Assembly (NCBI RefSeq): GCF_000719775.1
Contig: NZ_JOHR01000008.1
Span: forward strand, 124,001-188,000
From: Streptomyces sp. NRRL F-5135
GTDB lineage: Bacteria > Actinomycetota > Actinomycetes > Streptomycetales > Streptomycetaceae
Direction of reading: 5' to 3'
DNA: 64,000 bases
This document shows, piece after piece, positions 20,606-29,285 of this stretch (position 1 is its first letter; the number at the start of each line of letters is the position of its first letter). The notes beneath the pieces were generated by a model. It was given only the letters and a program-made list of their open reading frames with translations, made no database searches and was not told the DNA's origin. Made by a program: the position numbers and the translations under genes.

Positions 20606-23235
20606 CCCGCCACCCCCACAAGATCGTCGTCGTCCGCGCCGTCCGACCGGGCGGCGCCGTACAGGGCTGCGGCACCGTCCGGGGCGGCGGCGTACGGGGC
20701 GGCGGCGTACGGGGCGGCGGCGTACGGGGCGGCGGAGCCGAGCAGGAGCCGGACCACCGGCAGCACGGCGTCCGCGCGCGCCCGGTCGAGTCCCTCACCG
20801 AAGCCGGGCACGCCGACCGCCGACTCCCCGGCCGCGCCGGACCCGACGGCTCCTCCGGCCCCTCCTTCTGCGGGGTTGCGCCGGACCAGCTCGCCCAGCG
20901 TGCGGCGCACACCCGGTTCGTACGCCGCGAAGGTGCGGCGCAGCAGCGGGAGCACGTCCGTGAAGGAGTCGGCGGGCACCCCGGTCAGCCAGGCGTCCAC
21001 CAGCGCCAGGAGGCGTTCGTCGTGGACCAGGAGCATGCCGCCGCCGGCCGCGCCGCCGAGGAAGCCCTCGACCCAGGCCGCCGCGTCGGCCGGGGGCGTG
21101 CCGGGCGACAGGACGAGGCCCATGAGCCGAGCGGCCTCGTCCTCCGCCAGCCGCCCGTCGTCCAGCAGGATCCGTGCGGCGCGGCCCCTGATGACGCCCG
21201 GGACCGTGTCCCGTTCGGCGAGGACGCGCAGGACCGCCCGCCAGCGCCCGGCCAGGTCCCGCCCGTCGATGTCCGGGAGCAGGGCCATCGCGCCGTGGAC
21301 GTTGTCGAGACGCGTCCTCATGTCGGCCGCGCCGTCCGCGTCGAGCCCGGCGCACGCCGGTGGCAGCCCGACACAGATCCGCTCGGCGAGCCCGGCCGCC
21401 ACCCCGCCGAGCGCCGTGGTGTCGGTCGACCGCACGTCTCCGTACCGCAGCGAGCGGGCCAGCGCGGGCAGCGCCTCGGCGAGGTGGCCGACATCGGCGT
21501 CCAGCGCGGCCCGGTCGGCCAGGGCACGCATCACGGTCGGCAGCGCGTCGGGGAGCGAAGCGAGCAGGCACCGCTCGGCCAGGGCGGTGACCTCGGCGAG
21601 CGCGGTCGCCGACCGGGCCAGGGACATGGCCTTGGCGGTCGCGGCGGAGTCCACGGTCGTGCCCCAGACGCCGGCCTCCGCGACCCGCACGTACAGCTCG
21701 GGCTCCCAGCGCAGCCGCCAGCTCTCCCAGAAGGTGCCGGTGCCGCCGCGCCCTCCGGCCGGTTCGCCCCAGTGCACGCCGAGCAGGGCCAGCCGGTGCA
21801 GGAGCGCGCTGCGCGCCGTGTCGTTCTCCTTGCGGAGGTCGAGGTCCAGCTCCCGTTCCAGGAGTTCCGGCTTGAGGCGGAGCGAGCGCTGGAGCCGGGT
21901 GAGGTCGCGCTGGAGCGGTACGGCGGGGACCGTGTCGGGGACCTCGCCCAGCGCGTCGCCGACGACCAGCCGGTCCGTGATGAGCCCGAGCGGGACGTCG
22001 GAGCCCTCGCACAGCACGGCCCTGGCGGCGTCGAGGGTCTCGGTGAGACCGGCCAGCGGGCGGCCCCGCATGACGGCGAGGCTCTCCGCGAGCCGTACCG
22101 CCTCGATGACGTGCGCGGAGGAGACGATCCGGTCCTCCTCCCGCAGCAGCCCGGCGACCTTGGTGAGCCAGCGCTCCACGGGCCGGTCGGGCGCGCCGAA
22201 GAGGTGCGCGTACCAGCCGGGCGCGTCGATGCCCGCGCCGTAGCCGCTGTGCCGGGCCAGGCGGCGGTGCGTCCAGGGCACCCAGGTCAGCTCGGCCTTG
22301 ACCTTGGGAAGCCCCTTGAGCAGGGCGCGGTCGGCGGTGACGGTCGTCTTCTCGCCCAGCGCGGGCACGTGCCAGGCCCCGCAGACGACGGCGACGCCGT
22401 CGTCCCCGAACTCCTTGCGCGCGGCCCGCAGTTGGAGGCGCATGTGGGCCTCGCGGACGAGGTCGCGCCGTCGCCCGCCGTCGCCGAACTCCGCGCGCAG
22501 CGCGGCCATGGCCTCGGCGACCGCCTCGAAGGGGGCGAAGGGGTCCCCGGCCGGGCCGGAGCCCGGGCCGCGGTGCTCGACGACGTCCTCCCACCAGCGC
22601 TCCGGGTCGTCGTACCCGGCGGCCTCGGCGAGCACGGCGATCGGGTCGACGCGCAGCCCTTCCTCGTCCGGTGGCCGTTCGCCGTCGGCGCCGGGGGCGT
22701 CGGCCCGGTCGCCGTCCTGGTCGCGGCCCGTGCCGGTGGCCGCGCGCCCACGGCCGCCCGCGCCCTCTTCCCGGCCCGCCGTTCCCCCGGCCGGCGCCCC
22801 CTCGCCCGAACCCGCTTCGGCGTCCGTCCCGTCCTCGGCCGGTGCCGGCTCGACCAGGGTGTGCGCGGCCGGGAGGTCGATGAACCGCACCACCGCGTCG
22901 TGCTCCAGCGCCCAGCGGATCGCGACCCACTCCGGCGAGAACTCGGCCAGCGGCCAGAACGCCGCCCGGGCGGGATCGTCCACCGCGTGCGCGAGCAGCG
23001 CGACGGGCGGGCGCATCGCCTCGTCCGCCGCGTGCGCAACCAACGCGTCCGCCTCGGGCGGCCCTTCGACGAGCACCGCCCGGGGCCCGGCCGCGTCGAG
23101 CGCCGCCCGGACCGCCCGGGCTGATCCCGGGCCGTGGTGCCGGATCCCGAGCAGGCGGGGCCCACGGCCGGCGCCGGGGGCGGGCGCCGCTCCCGCCCGG
23201 GGCGCGGCGCCGGCGCCCCGGCGTGCCCCCGTCAT
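20602..23235 (-). CDS. DUF5682 protein with GxxH motifs (TraB/TIKI/EreA-like)
   Basis: 877 residues. The N-terminal 300 show an ordered motif set: G30-I-R-H33 in LLGIRHHGPGSAR, E57 in AVLVEGPPEAD, W-W-E-D near 214-217, R261-E-A-H-M and G286-A-W-H289 in VVCGAWHVPAL. Two GxxH motifs with a Glu and an Arg between them is the TraB/TIKI/EreA-ChaN pattern, so a metal-dependent hydrolase-like active site is plausible; this is my inference. A variable Gly/Asp/Arg insert (130-195) interrupts it. Residues 300-877 are mainly helical repeats. The C-terminus has APYAA repeats from a 15-bp DNA repeat. It overlaps both neighbours by ATGA. Confidence 0.85.
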   Translation of the reverse strand: MTGARRGAGAAPRAGAAPAPGAGRGPRLLGIRHHGPGSARAVRAALDAAGPRAVLVEGPPEADALVAHAADEAMRPPVALLAHAVDDPARAAFWPLAEFSPEWVAIRWALEHDAVVRFIDLPAAHTLVEPAPAEDGTDAEAGSGEGAPAGGTAGREEGAGGRGRAATGTGRDQDGDRADAPGADGERPPDEEGLRVDPIAVLAEAAGYDDPERWWEDVVEHRGPGSGPAGDPFAPFEAVAEAMAALRAEFGDGGRRRDLVREAHMRLQLRAARKEFGDDGVAVVCGAWHVPALGEKTTVTADRALLKGLPKVKAELTWVPWTHRRLARHSGYGAGIDAPGWYAHLFGAPDRPVERWLTKVAGLLREEDRIVSSAHVIEAVRLAESLAVMRGRPLAGLTETLDAARAVLCEGSDVPLGLITDRLVVGDALGEVPDTVPAVPLQRDLTRLQRSLRLKPELLERELDLDLRKENDTARSALLHRLALLGVHWGEPAGGRGGTGTFWESWRLRWEPELYVRVAEAGVWGTTVDSAATAKAMSLARSATALAEVTALAERCLLASLPDALPTVMRALADRAALDADVGHLAEALPALARSLRYGDVRSTDTTALGGVAAGLAERICVGLPPACAGLDADGAADMRTRLDNVHGAMALLPDIDGRDLAGRWRAVLRVLAERDTVPGVIRGRAARILLDDGRLAEDEAARLMGLVLSPGTPPADAAAWVEGFLGGAAGGGMLLVHDERLLALVDAWLTGVPADSFTDVLPLLRRTFAAYEPGVRRTLGELVRRNPAEGGAGGAVGSGAAGESAVGVPGFGEGLDRARADAVLPVVRLLLGSAAPYAAAPYAAAPYAAAPDGAAALYGAARSDGADDDDLVGVAG
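20681..20735. repeat. 15-bp repeat inside the DUF5682 gene
   Basis: Three perfect copies of GGGGCGGCGGCGTAC plus a partial copy; in frame, coding APYAA repeats near the C-terminus. Confidence 0.9.
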
Positions 23236-24470
23236 GCGCTCACCTCGCGGCAGGCACGGTAGAAGTCCTTCCAGCCCTCCCGCTCGCGCACCACCGTCTC
23301 GACGTACTCCTGCCAGATCACCCGGTCCGCCGCCGGGTCACGGACGACGGCGCCGAGGATCCCGGCGGCCACGTCGCCGGGGCGCAGCACTCCGTCGCCG
23401 AAGTGGGCGGCGAGCGCGAGGCCGCCTGTGACCACGGAGATCGCCTCGGCCGTGGAGAGCGTGCCGGAAGGGGACTTGAGCTTCGTACGGCCGTCGGCCG
23501 TGACTCCGTCGCGCAGTTCACGGAAGACCGTGACCACCCGGCGGATCTCGTCCATCCCGTCCGGAGCCGCGGGCAGGTCCAGCGAGCGCCCGAGCTGGTC
23601 GACGCGCCGGGAGACGATGTCGACCTCCGCCTCCGTGTCGGCCGGCAGCGGCAGCACGACGGTGTTGAAGCGCCGGCGCAGCGCGCTCGACAGGTCGTTG
23701 ACGCCCCGGTCGCGGTCGTTGGCCGTGGCGATCAGGTTGAAGCCGCGGACCGCCTGGACCTCCTCCCCCAGCTCGGGCACCGGCAGGGTCTTCTCGGAAA
23801 GGATCGTGATGAGCGAGTCCTGCACGTCGGCGGGGATCCGGGTCAGCTCCTCGACGCGCGCGGTCATGCCCTCGGACATCGCCCGCATCACCGGGCTGGG
23901 CACCAGCGCGGCGCGGCTGGGGCCGTGGGCGAGCAACTGCGCGTAGTTCCAGCCGTAGCGGATCGCCTCCTCGGGCGTCCCGGCCGTGCCCTGCACCAGC
24001 AGGGTCGAGTCCCCGCTGACGGCGGCCGCGAGGTGCTCGGAGACCCAGGTCTTGGCCGTGCCCGGTACCCCGAGCAGCAGCAGCGCGCGGTCGGTGGCGA
24101 GCGTGGTGACCGCGACCTCGACGATCCGGCGCGGCCCCACGTACTTGGGCGTGATCACCGTCCCGTCCGGCAGGGTGCCGCCGAGCAGGTAGGTCGCCAC
24201 GGCCCAGGGCGACAGCCGCCACCTGGCCGGCCGCGGCCGGTCGTCGGCGGCGGCCAGCGCGGCCAGTTCGGCGGCGAACGCGTCCTCGGCGTGCGGGCGC
24301 AGCGCCTGGCCGTCGGGATCCGCCGAGTCGGCTGATCCCCCGGCCCCGGCGGTGGGCGCGGTCCGCGCCGGAACGGACGTCCCGGGCTTGACTTCCGCGG
24401 ACGCGGATTCCGCCGGAGCGGATTCCGCGGGCGTGGCTCCCGCGGGCGCGGCGATTTCGGGCACGGTCAT
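23232..24470 (-). CDS. MoxR-type AAA ATPase, first gene of the operon
   Basis: 412 residues. After an 80-residue Ala/Pro/Ser tail comes an AAA core: Walker A GVPGTAKT (134-141), a Walker B-like ARVEELTRIP near 204-213, sensor 1 IATAND (247-252), and the arginine-finger region SALRRRFNTV (262-271). The spacing and the segment MRAMSEGMTARVEELTRIP fit MoxR/RavA-type ATPases, which pair with VWA proteins. The ATG at 24470 is the first after the unrelated upstream sequence. It overlaps DUF5682 by ATGA, so the three-gene unit should be made stoichiometrically. Predicted role: ATP-driven remodelling of a client with the VWA protein. Confidence 0.9.
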   Translation of the reverse strand: MTVPEIAAPAGATPAESAPAESASAEVKPGTSVPARTAPTAGAGGSADSADPDGQALRPHAEDAFAAELAALAAADDRPRPARWRLSPWAVATYLLGGTLPDGTVITPKYVGPRRIVEVAVTTLATDRALLLLGVPGTAKTWVSEHLAAAVSGDSTLLVQGTAGTPEEAIRYGWNYAQLLAHGPSRAALVPSPVMRAMSEGMTARVEELTRIPADVQDSLITILSEKTLPVPELGEEVQAVRGFNLIATANDRDRGVNDLSSALRRRFNTVVLPLPADTEAEVDIVSRRVDQLGRSLDLPAAPDGMDEIRRVVTVFRELRDGVTADGRTKLKSPSGTLSTAEAISVVTGGLALAAHFGDGVLRPGDVAAGILGAVVRDPAADRVIWQEYVETVVREREGWKDFYRACREVSA

Positions 24471-24604
24471 GGATCCCCCAGATCGGTCGACCGGATGTGG
24501 TTCCACCGTGCACCACGCCACTGACAATCGACCGTCTTCGCAGGTCGGAGCCCCATTCCCGGTGCGCGACCGGCGGCCGGCTCCGGCTGTGGGGCAAGGA
24601 CCTC

Positions 24605-25027
24605 TCAGTCCGCGATCGGCGAGACCGCGACGCAGCCGCCCGCCGTCGCCAGTCCCTCGGCGGACTCCTCCTTGATCACCTCGCCCTTGTACGTGATCTT
24701 GCAGGTGACCTCGGCGCCCGTCAGGTCGGCGGCGGCCGGCATGACGGCGGGCGGCATGATGCCCCGCAGCGTGACCGTCTTCTTCCACGGCAGCGTGGGC
24801 TTCTCGACCGTCTCGATCTTCGGCTCCATGCCGTCGCCCTCCCCGCCGTGGAAGCCGATCGAGTCGACGTTCTTCCCGGTCACCTCGTAGGTGACCTCGT
24901 ACTTCTCGTTGACGGCCTTGTCGACCTGCTTGGCCGCCTCGTCGGCGGCCTCGGAGCAGGCGCCCAGGCCCAGCGCGAGGCCGGTGACGGCGAGCGTGGT
25001 GACGGTGATGCGCGTGATGCGGTTCAT
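24605..25027 (-). CDS. MmpS-like lipoprotein
   Basis: 140 residues. Signal peptide with lipobox LGLGACS (Cys at about 24), then a beta-rich domain with YEVTYEVTGKNVDSIGF, LPWKKTVTLRG and GAEVTCKITYKGEVI, which fits the MmpS transport-accessory fold (one disulfide: Cys in VTCKI and in GGCVAVS). Streptomyces versions are usually free-standing lipoproteins without an MmpL partner, as here. ATG at 25027. It lies upstream of and in the same direction as the MoxR operon, 134 bases away; cotranscription is possible. Confidence 0.8.
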   Translation of the reverse strand: MNRITRITVTTLAVTGLALGLGACSEAADEAAKQVDKAVNEKYEVTYEVTGKNVDSIGFHGGEGDGMEPKIETVEKPTLPWKKTVTLRGIMPPAVMPAAADLTGAEVTCKITYKGEVIKEESAEGLATAGGCVAVSPIAD

Positions 25028-25160
25028 CGGTGTGATCCCCCCGGATCCATGCTTGTAGACGCTCGCACAGTAGCAAAGGTCCGGCAAAACGGCGCCGTTG
25101 CGTTCTCGCCGAAAACGCAGGTCAGGCCGATTGTCAGTGGGGCGTCCTAACGTCGTGGTC

Positions 25161-26513
25161 ATGAATGGACCGGGGGTGCGCTGGACGACGGAGCAGGTGC
25201 TCGCGCTGGCTCCTGACGACGCGTCGCGGAAAGCGGGCGGCAAGCTGAGCACGGCCGGGCCGTGGTCGGAGGCGGGTGCGGCCGACGGGGCCGTCTGGGG
25301 CCTGTGCAAGGGCAGCGGCAAGAAGCCGTATCAGACCGTGGTCGACACGGCCGGGCCCGCGTACAAGTGCAGTTGTCCCAGCCGGAAGTTCCCGTGCAAG
25401 CACGCCTTGGGGCTGCTGCTGCTCTGGGCGGCGGACGAGCGGGGCGTGACGGAGGCGGAGGTGCCCGAGTGGGCCGGGGAATGGCTCGAAGGGCGCCGGA
25501 AGCGGAGCGAGGAGAAGGCCGCGGCCCGGACGGGCGGGGACGCCGGCGCGGCGCCGCCGGCCGATCCCGAGGCGGCCAGGCGCAGGGCGGACCGGCGGGC
25601 GGCCCGGATCACGGCGGGGGCGACGGAGTTGGAACAGCGGCTGACGGACCTGCTGCGCGGCGGGCTGGCCGCGGCGGAGCAGTCGGGTTACGGCCTGTGG
25701 GAGGAGACGGCCGCCCGCATGGTCGACGCGCAGGCTCCCGGGCTCGCGGGCCGGGTGCGGGAGTTGGGCGCCGTCCCCGGCTCGGGGCCCGGCTGGCCGG
25801 TGCGGCTGCTGGAGGAGTCCGCGCTGCTGCACCTGCTGACCAGCGGCTGGCTGGGGCTCGACCGGCTGCCCGGGCCGCTGGCGGCGACGGTCCGCACGCG
25901 TGTCGGGCTCCCGTCGGTCACCGAGGGCGCGCCGGTCCGGGACCACTGGCTGGTCCTCGCCCAGTACGACACCTCGGACGGCAAGCTCGTCACGCGCCGC
26001 ATCCGGTTGTACGGACGGGACTCGGGCCGATCGGCGCTGCTGCTCTCCTTCGGGGCGGCGGGCCGCTCACCGGAGCTGGGACTGCCGGTGGGCCTGATGA
26101 TCGACGCGGAGGTCGTCCCGCACGCGGGGTCGGGAGCGCTGCGGGCGGACTGGGGACGGCAGTTCGGCCCGCCCGGCCCCATCGAGGGGCCGCCGCCGGG
26201 CGGATCCACCACCGACGCGGTGGAGGCGTACGGCCGGGCGCTGCGCGACGATCCCTGGCTGGACTCCTGGCCGGTGACGCTGCGGGAGGTCGTGCCGGTG
26301 CCCGCCCGGGACGGCGGGTGGCAACTGGCCGACGCGGACGGCACGTCCGCGCTGCCCCTCACGTCCGCCGCCGTCGCCCGGCCGGGGCTGTGGAAGCTGG
26401 CCGCGCTGTCGGGCGGTGGCCCGGTCTCGGTCTTCGGCGAGTGCGGCCACCGCGGCTTCCAGCCGCTGGCGGCCTGGGCCGAGGACATACCGGGGACGGT
26501 TCCGCTCACGTGA
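25161..26513 (+). CDS. SWIM zinc-finger protein
   Basis: 450 residues. The SWIM finger is C70-S-C72-PSRKFP-C79-K-H81 (CxCx6CxH), a zinc-binding fold implicated in protein or DNA contact. It is preceded by a domain with SRKAGGKLS and WGLCKGSGKKPY and followed by a charged helix and a 330-residue beta-rich C-terminal part of unknown fold (for example HWLVLAQYDTSDGKLVTRRIRLYG). The ATG at 25161 has no ribosome site; TAACGT lies 12 bases upstream, so a leaderless mRNA is possible. Its end overlaps the next gene's frame by GTGA. In actinobacteria this gene often neighbours MoxR/VWA/DUF5682 genes (from memory). Confidence 0.88.
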   Translation: MNGPGVRWTTEQVLALAPDDASRKAGGKLSTAGPWSEAGAADGAVWGLCKGSGKKPYQTVVDTAGPAYKCSCPSRKFPCKHALGLLLLWAADERGVTEAEVPEWAGEWLEGRRKRSEEKAAARTGGDAGAAPPADPEAARRRADRRAARITAGATELEQRLTDLLRGGLAAAEQSGYGLWEETAARMVDAQAPGLAGRVRELGAVPGSGPGWPVRLLEESALLHLLTSGWLGLDRLPGPLAATVRTRVGLPSVTEGAPVRDHWLVLAQYDTSDGKLVTRRIRLYGRDSGRSALLLSFGAAGRSPELGLPVGLMIDAEVVPHAGSGALRADWGRQFGPPGPIEGPPPGGSTTDAVEAYGRALRDDPWLDSWPVTLREVVPVPARDGGWQLADADGTSALPLTSAAVARPGLWKLAALSGGGPVSVFGECGHRGFQPLAAWAEDIPGTVPLT

Positions 26514-26563
26514 CCGCGCCCCACGCGGTCCGAAAGGACCTGATGCCTGTACGGGAGGACCTG

Positions 26564-28462
26564 ATGACCAGCACCACCGCGAGCACCCCGACGGAGAGCA
26601 CCGCGGCAGCGGACAGCGCGACGGCGAGCACGCCGGCCGGGAGCACTCCGGCCGCGAGTGCCGCCGGAAGGGCGACCGGCACGAGCACCGTCGTGGGTGA
26701 CGGCGGCGCGAACACCACGACCGGCACGTCCGGGGCGGCCGGACCCACCGGCCCGACGGCGGACGACACCACGCCCGCGACGAGCCCCCGTGCCGCCACG
26801 GGCCCCGCGCTCGCCCACGCGGCGCACGGTGGCTCCCCGGCCGGCCCGGGGGCGTCCTGGGAGGAGCTGGTCACCACGGCGCTGCTCGGCACGGACCGGC
26901 GCCGGCCCGCGCCGGAGATCCTGGCACCGGGCCGGGACGCGCCCACGGCCCTGCTGGACGCCGCCGCGCTGCACACCGTACGGCGCAGGGCCGGCCTGCT
27001 GCCCGCGAGCGCCGCCGCCCGGCCCGAACCCGCGCCCCGGGACGAGCGGGAGGAATTGCCCGAGGCCGCCGCGCGACGGCTCGCGCAACTGCTCGCCGAC
27101 CGGTCGGGCGGTCCCGGAGGCGGCGGGCGGCGGAGCACCGTCCCCGACCTGACCGAGTTGCTCCCGCAGTGGCTGGCCACCGCCAACGAGCGCGGCTACC
27201 GCGCCCCGGCCACCGCGCTCCCGGCGCTGCTCGACGCGGCCCGCGCGCGCACCGACCTGCGGCCGGGGGCACTGGCCTTCGCGGGGCCGCGCGGGCTGTG
27301 GCTCGCCCGGCTCAACCCGGAGTGGCGGTTCGCGCTGCGCGGCGTGTCCGGCACCGCGACCCTGCCGGACACGCGGGACGCCGAGGGCGTCCGCCGGCTG
27401 TGGGACGAGGGCCTGTTCGCCGAGCGGATCGCGCTGCTCACGGCCGTCCGCACCCGTGATCCCGCCGCCGGCCTGGAGCTCTTGGCGTCCACCTGGTCCA
27501 CCGAGCGCGCCGAGGACCGGCTGATGTTCCTCGATTCGCTGCGGACGCGGTTGTCCGGGGCGGACGAGCCGTTCCTGGAGCGCGCCCTGGCGGACCGCAG
27601 CCGCAACGTCCGCGCCACCGCGGCCGAACTGCTCTCCGCGCTGCCCGATTCGGCGTTCGCGGCCCGGATGGCCGCCCGCGCGGCCACCTGCGTGGGCATG
27701 GACCGTACGGGCGCGGGGCAGGTCGTCGCGGTCGAGGCACCGCATGAGTGCGACGCCGACATGGAGCGGGACGGCGTCCTCGCGGCCGCCCCCGCGGGCC
27801 GTGGCGAACGGTCCTGGTGGCTGGGCCAGTTGGTGGAGGCGGCCCCGCTCGGCGGCTGGCCGGCCAGGCTCGGCGGCCGTACGCCCGAGGAGATCGTCGC
27901 GCTGCCGGTCCTGGACGGCTGGGCGGACGAGCTGCACGCGGCCTGGTGCCGGGCGGCGGTCCGCCAACGGAACGCGCGGTGGTCGGCGGCGCTTCTCGGG
28001 CCGCCGTCCGCGTCCCCGGCCGCGAGCCAGGGGTCCCCGTCCCTGGCGGAGCGGGCCAAGCTGCTGGCCACGCTGCCCGCCGGGGAACGGGCCTCCTGGG
28101 TCGCGGCGTTCATCGCCGCGCACGGACTGTCGGAGGCGTTCCAGCTCCTGGGAGTCTGCTCGGTGCCCTGGGCGGAGCCACTGGGCCGTGCGGTGGTGGA
28201 CGCGCTCGACATAGCCCGGGACGCCGGAAGCTACCCCTGGAGCTTCAGCGGGGTCATGGGCCTGGCGGAGCGCTGCCTGGACCCGTCGGAAGCCGGCCGT
28301 CTGGAACTGCTCACGGCCACCCCGGACGAGCCGGAGGGAGCGTCACCGGGCGCGGGCGGCTACTGGTCGGAGGCGTTCCAGCGCCTGGTCTCCACCCTGC
28401 GGCTGCGCGAGGCGATGCTGCGGGAGTTGACGGCGCCGTCGGATCCGCCGGAGACCATCTGA
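26564..28462 (+). CDS. DUF5691 family protein
   Basis: 632 residues. A 90-residue Thr/Ala/Gly-rich tail leads to a helical-repeat protein: WEELVTTALLGTDRR, AAALHTVRRRAGLLP, then HEAT-like stretches (ERALADRSRNVRATAAELLSALPDSAF) and PWSFSGVMGLAERCLDPSEA near the end. No catalytic motif is evident; a scaffold or client-binding role is possible. Three starts compete: GTG at 26510 overlapping the SWIM stop as GTGA, ATG at 26543 with AAAGGA, and ATG at 26564 with GGGAGGA; I chose the last. Coupled to the SWIM gene. Confidence 0.83.
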   Translation: MTSTTASTPTESTAAADSATASTPAGSTPAASAAGRATGTSTVVGDGGANTTTGTSGAAGPTGPTADDTTPATSPRAATGPALAHAAHGGSPAGPGASWEELVTTALLGTDRRRPAPEILAPGRDAPTALLDAAALHTVRRRAGLLPASAAARPEPAPRDEREELPEAAARRLAQLLADRSGGPGGGGRRSTVPDLTELLPQWLATANERGYRAPATALPALLDAARARTDLRPGALAFAGPRGLWLARLNPEWRFALRGVSGTATLPDTRDAEGVRRLWDEGLFAERIALLTAVRTRDPAAGLELLASTWSTERAEDRLMFLDSLRTRLSGADEPFLERALADRSRNVRATAAELLSALPDSAFAARMAARAATCVGMDRTGAGQVVAVEAPHECDADMERDGVLAAAPAGRGERSWWLGQLVEAAPLGGWPARLGGRTPEEIVALPVLDGWADELHAAWCRAAVRQRNARWSAALLGPPSASPAASQGSPSLAERAKLLATLPAGERASWVAAFIAAHGLSEAFQLLGVCSVPWAEPLGRAVVDALDIARDAGSYPWSFSGVMGLAERCLDPSEAGRLELLTATPDEPEGASPGAGGYWSEAFQRLVSTLRLREAMLRELTAPSDPPETI

Positions 28463-28804
28463 CGGCTCGCACGGCTCGCACGGCCGCGTGGCGGTACGGG
28501 CCGTGACGGTGTACGGGCCGTGACGGCAGGAGCCGCGGCCGTACGAGCCGGACCGCACGGAAACGAGGCCCTGTCCCTCGCCCCTGCCGCGCCACCGCCC
28601 AGCCGGACTGTGGCTGCCGTCGGCTGCCGTCCCGGCCCGGTCCCGGACGCCCATGGCCGGCAGCCGCGCGCCAGGAGCCGGCCGACCGGACGTCAGGGAC
28701 CGCCGGACGTCCGGGGCCGGCCGGACGTCAGGGATCGCCAAAGGTCCAGGACCGGCCGGAGGTCCGGGACCGGCCGGACGTCCGCGGGCATCGGCGTCCG
28801 GCGA
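28463..28804. other. Intergenic region with degenerate repeats
   Basis: 342 bases between the convergent DUF5691 and icmB-like genes. It holds CGGGCCGTGACGGTGTA-type repeats (about 28497-28525) and, from 28683 to 28785, about four degenerate copies of a GGCCGGACGTCCGGGACC unit with internal dyads. These may end transcription from both sides. No gene supportable. Confidence 0.65.
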
Positions 28805-29218
28805 TCACGCGCCTGCGGGCTGGCGCACGTTCTCGTTGACCCAGGAGACGATCGAGGTCGTGGTCGCGCCCGGGGTGAAGATCTCCGCCACGCCCTGTTC
28901 CTTCAGCAGCGGGATGTCCGCCTCCGGGATGATGCCGCCGCCGAAGACCTTGATGTCCTCCGCGTCCCGCTCCTTCAGCAGCTCTATCACCTTGGCGAAC
29001 AGCGTGTTGTGGGCGCCGGACAGGATGGACAGACCGATCGCGTCCGCGTCCTCCTGGATCGCCGTGTCCACGATCTGTTCCGGGGTCTGGTGGAGCCCCG
29101 TGTAGATGACCTCCATACCCGCGTCGCGCAGCGCCCGCGCGATCACCTTGGCCCCGCGGTCGTGCCCGTCGAGCCCCGGTTTGGCGATCACCACACGGAT
29201 CGGACCTGTCACACCCAT
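28805..29218 (-). CDS. icmB: Isobutyryl-CoA mutase small (B12-binding) subunit-like protein
   Basis: 137 residues, matching the known size of stand-alone IcmB-type subunits. Cobalamin-binding fold with the lower-ligand motif D17-x-H19-x-x-G22 in [10 protein letters not shown], then [24 protein letters not shown] and [12 protein letters not shown]. It binds adenosylcobalamin and pairs with a large subunit (IcmA-type) encoded elsewhere for isobutyryl-/n-butyryl-CoA rearrangement. The ATG at 29218 has GGAGG five bases upstream; four extra codons are possible. A free-standing methylmalonyl-CoA mutase-type small subunit is the alternative name. Confidence 0.85.
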   Translation of the reverse strand: MGVTGPIRVVIAKPGLDGHDRGAKVIARALRDAGMEVIYTGLHQTPEQIVDTAIQEDADAIGLSILSGAHNTLFAKVIELLKERDAEDIKVFGGGIIPEADIPLLKEQGVAEIFTPGATTTSIVSWVNENVRQPAGA

Positions 29219-29285
29219 CACTGCCTCCACATACCGACCGCACCGTCATTGGCACCGGCCCCCGTGCCCCTCAGGACCCGGAGAA

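Noticed and set aside
19328..22243. A 971-codon open frame on the plus strand
   Set aside because: It runs antisense to the VWA and DUF5682 genes, is Arg/Gly/Ala-rich, and has no motif. It is a shadow of high-GC coding sequence.
23232..25076. MoxR frame extended upstream to 25076
   Set aside because: The extra 200 residues are His/Arg-rich antisense-like sequence covering the separate MmpS gene; family homology starts at 24470.
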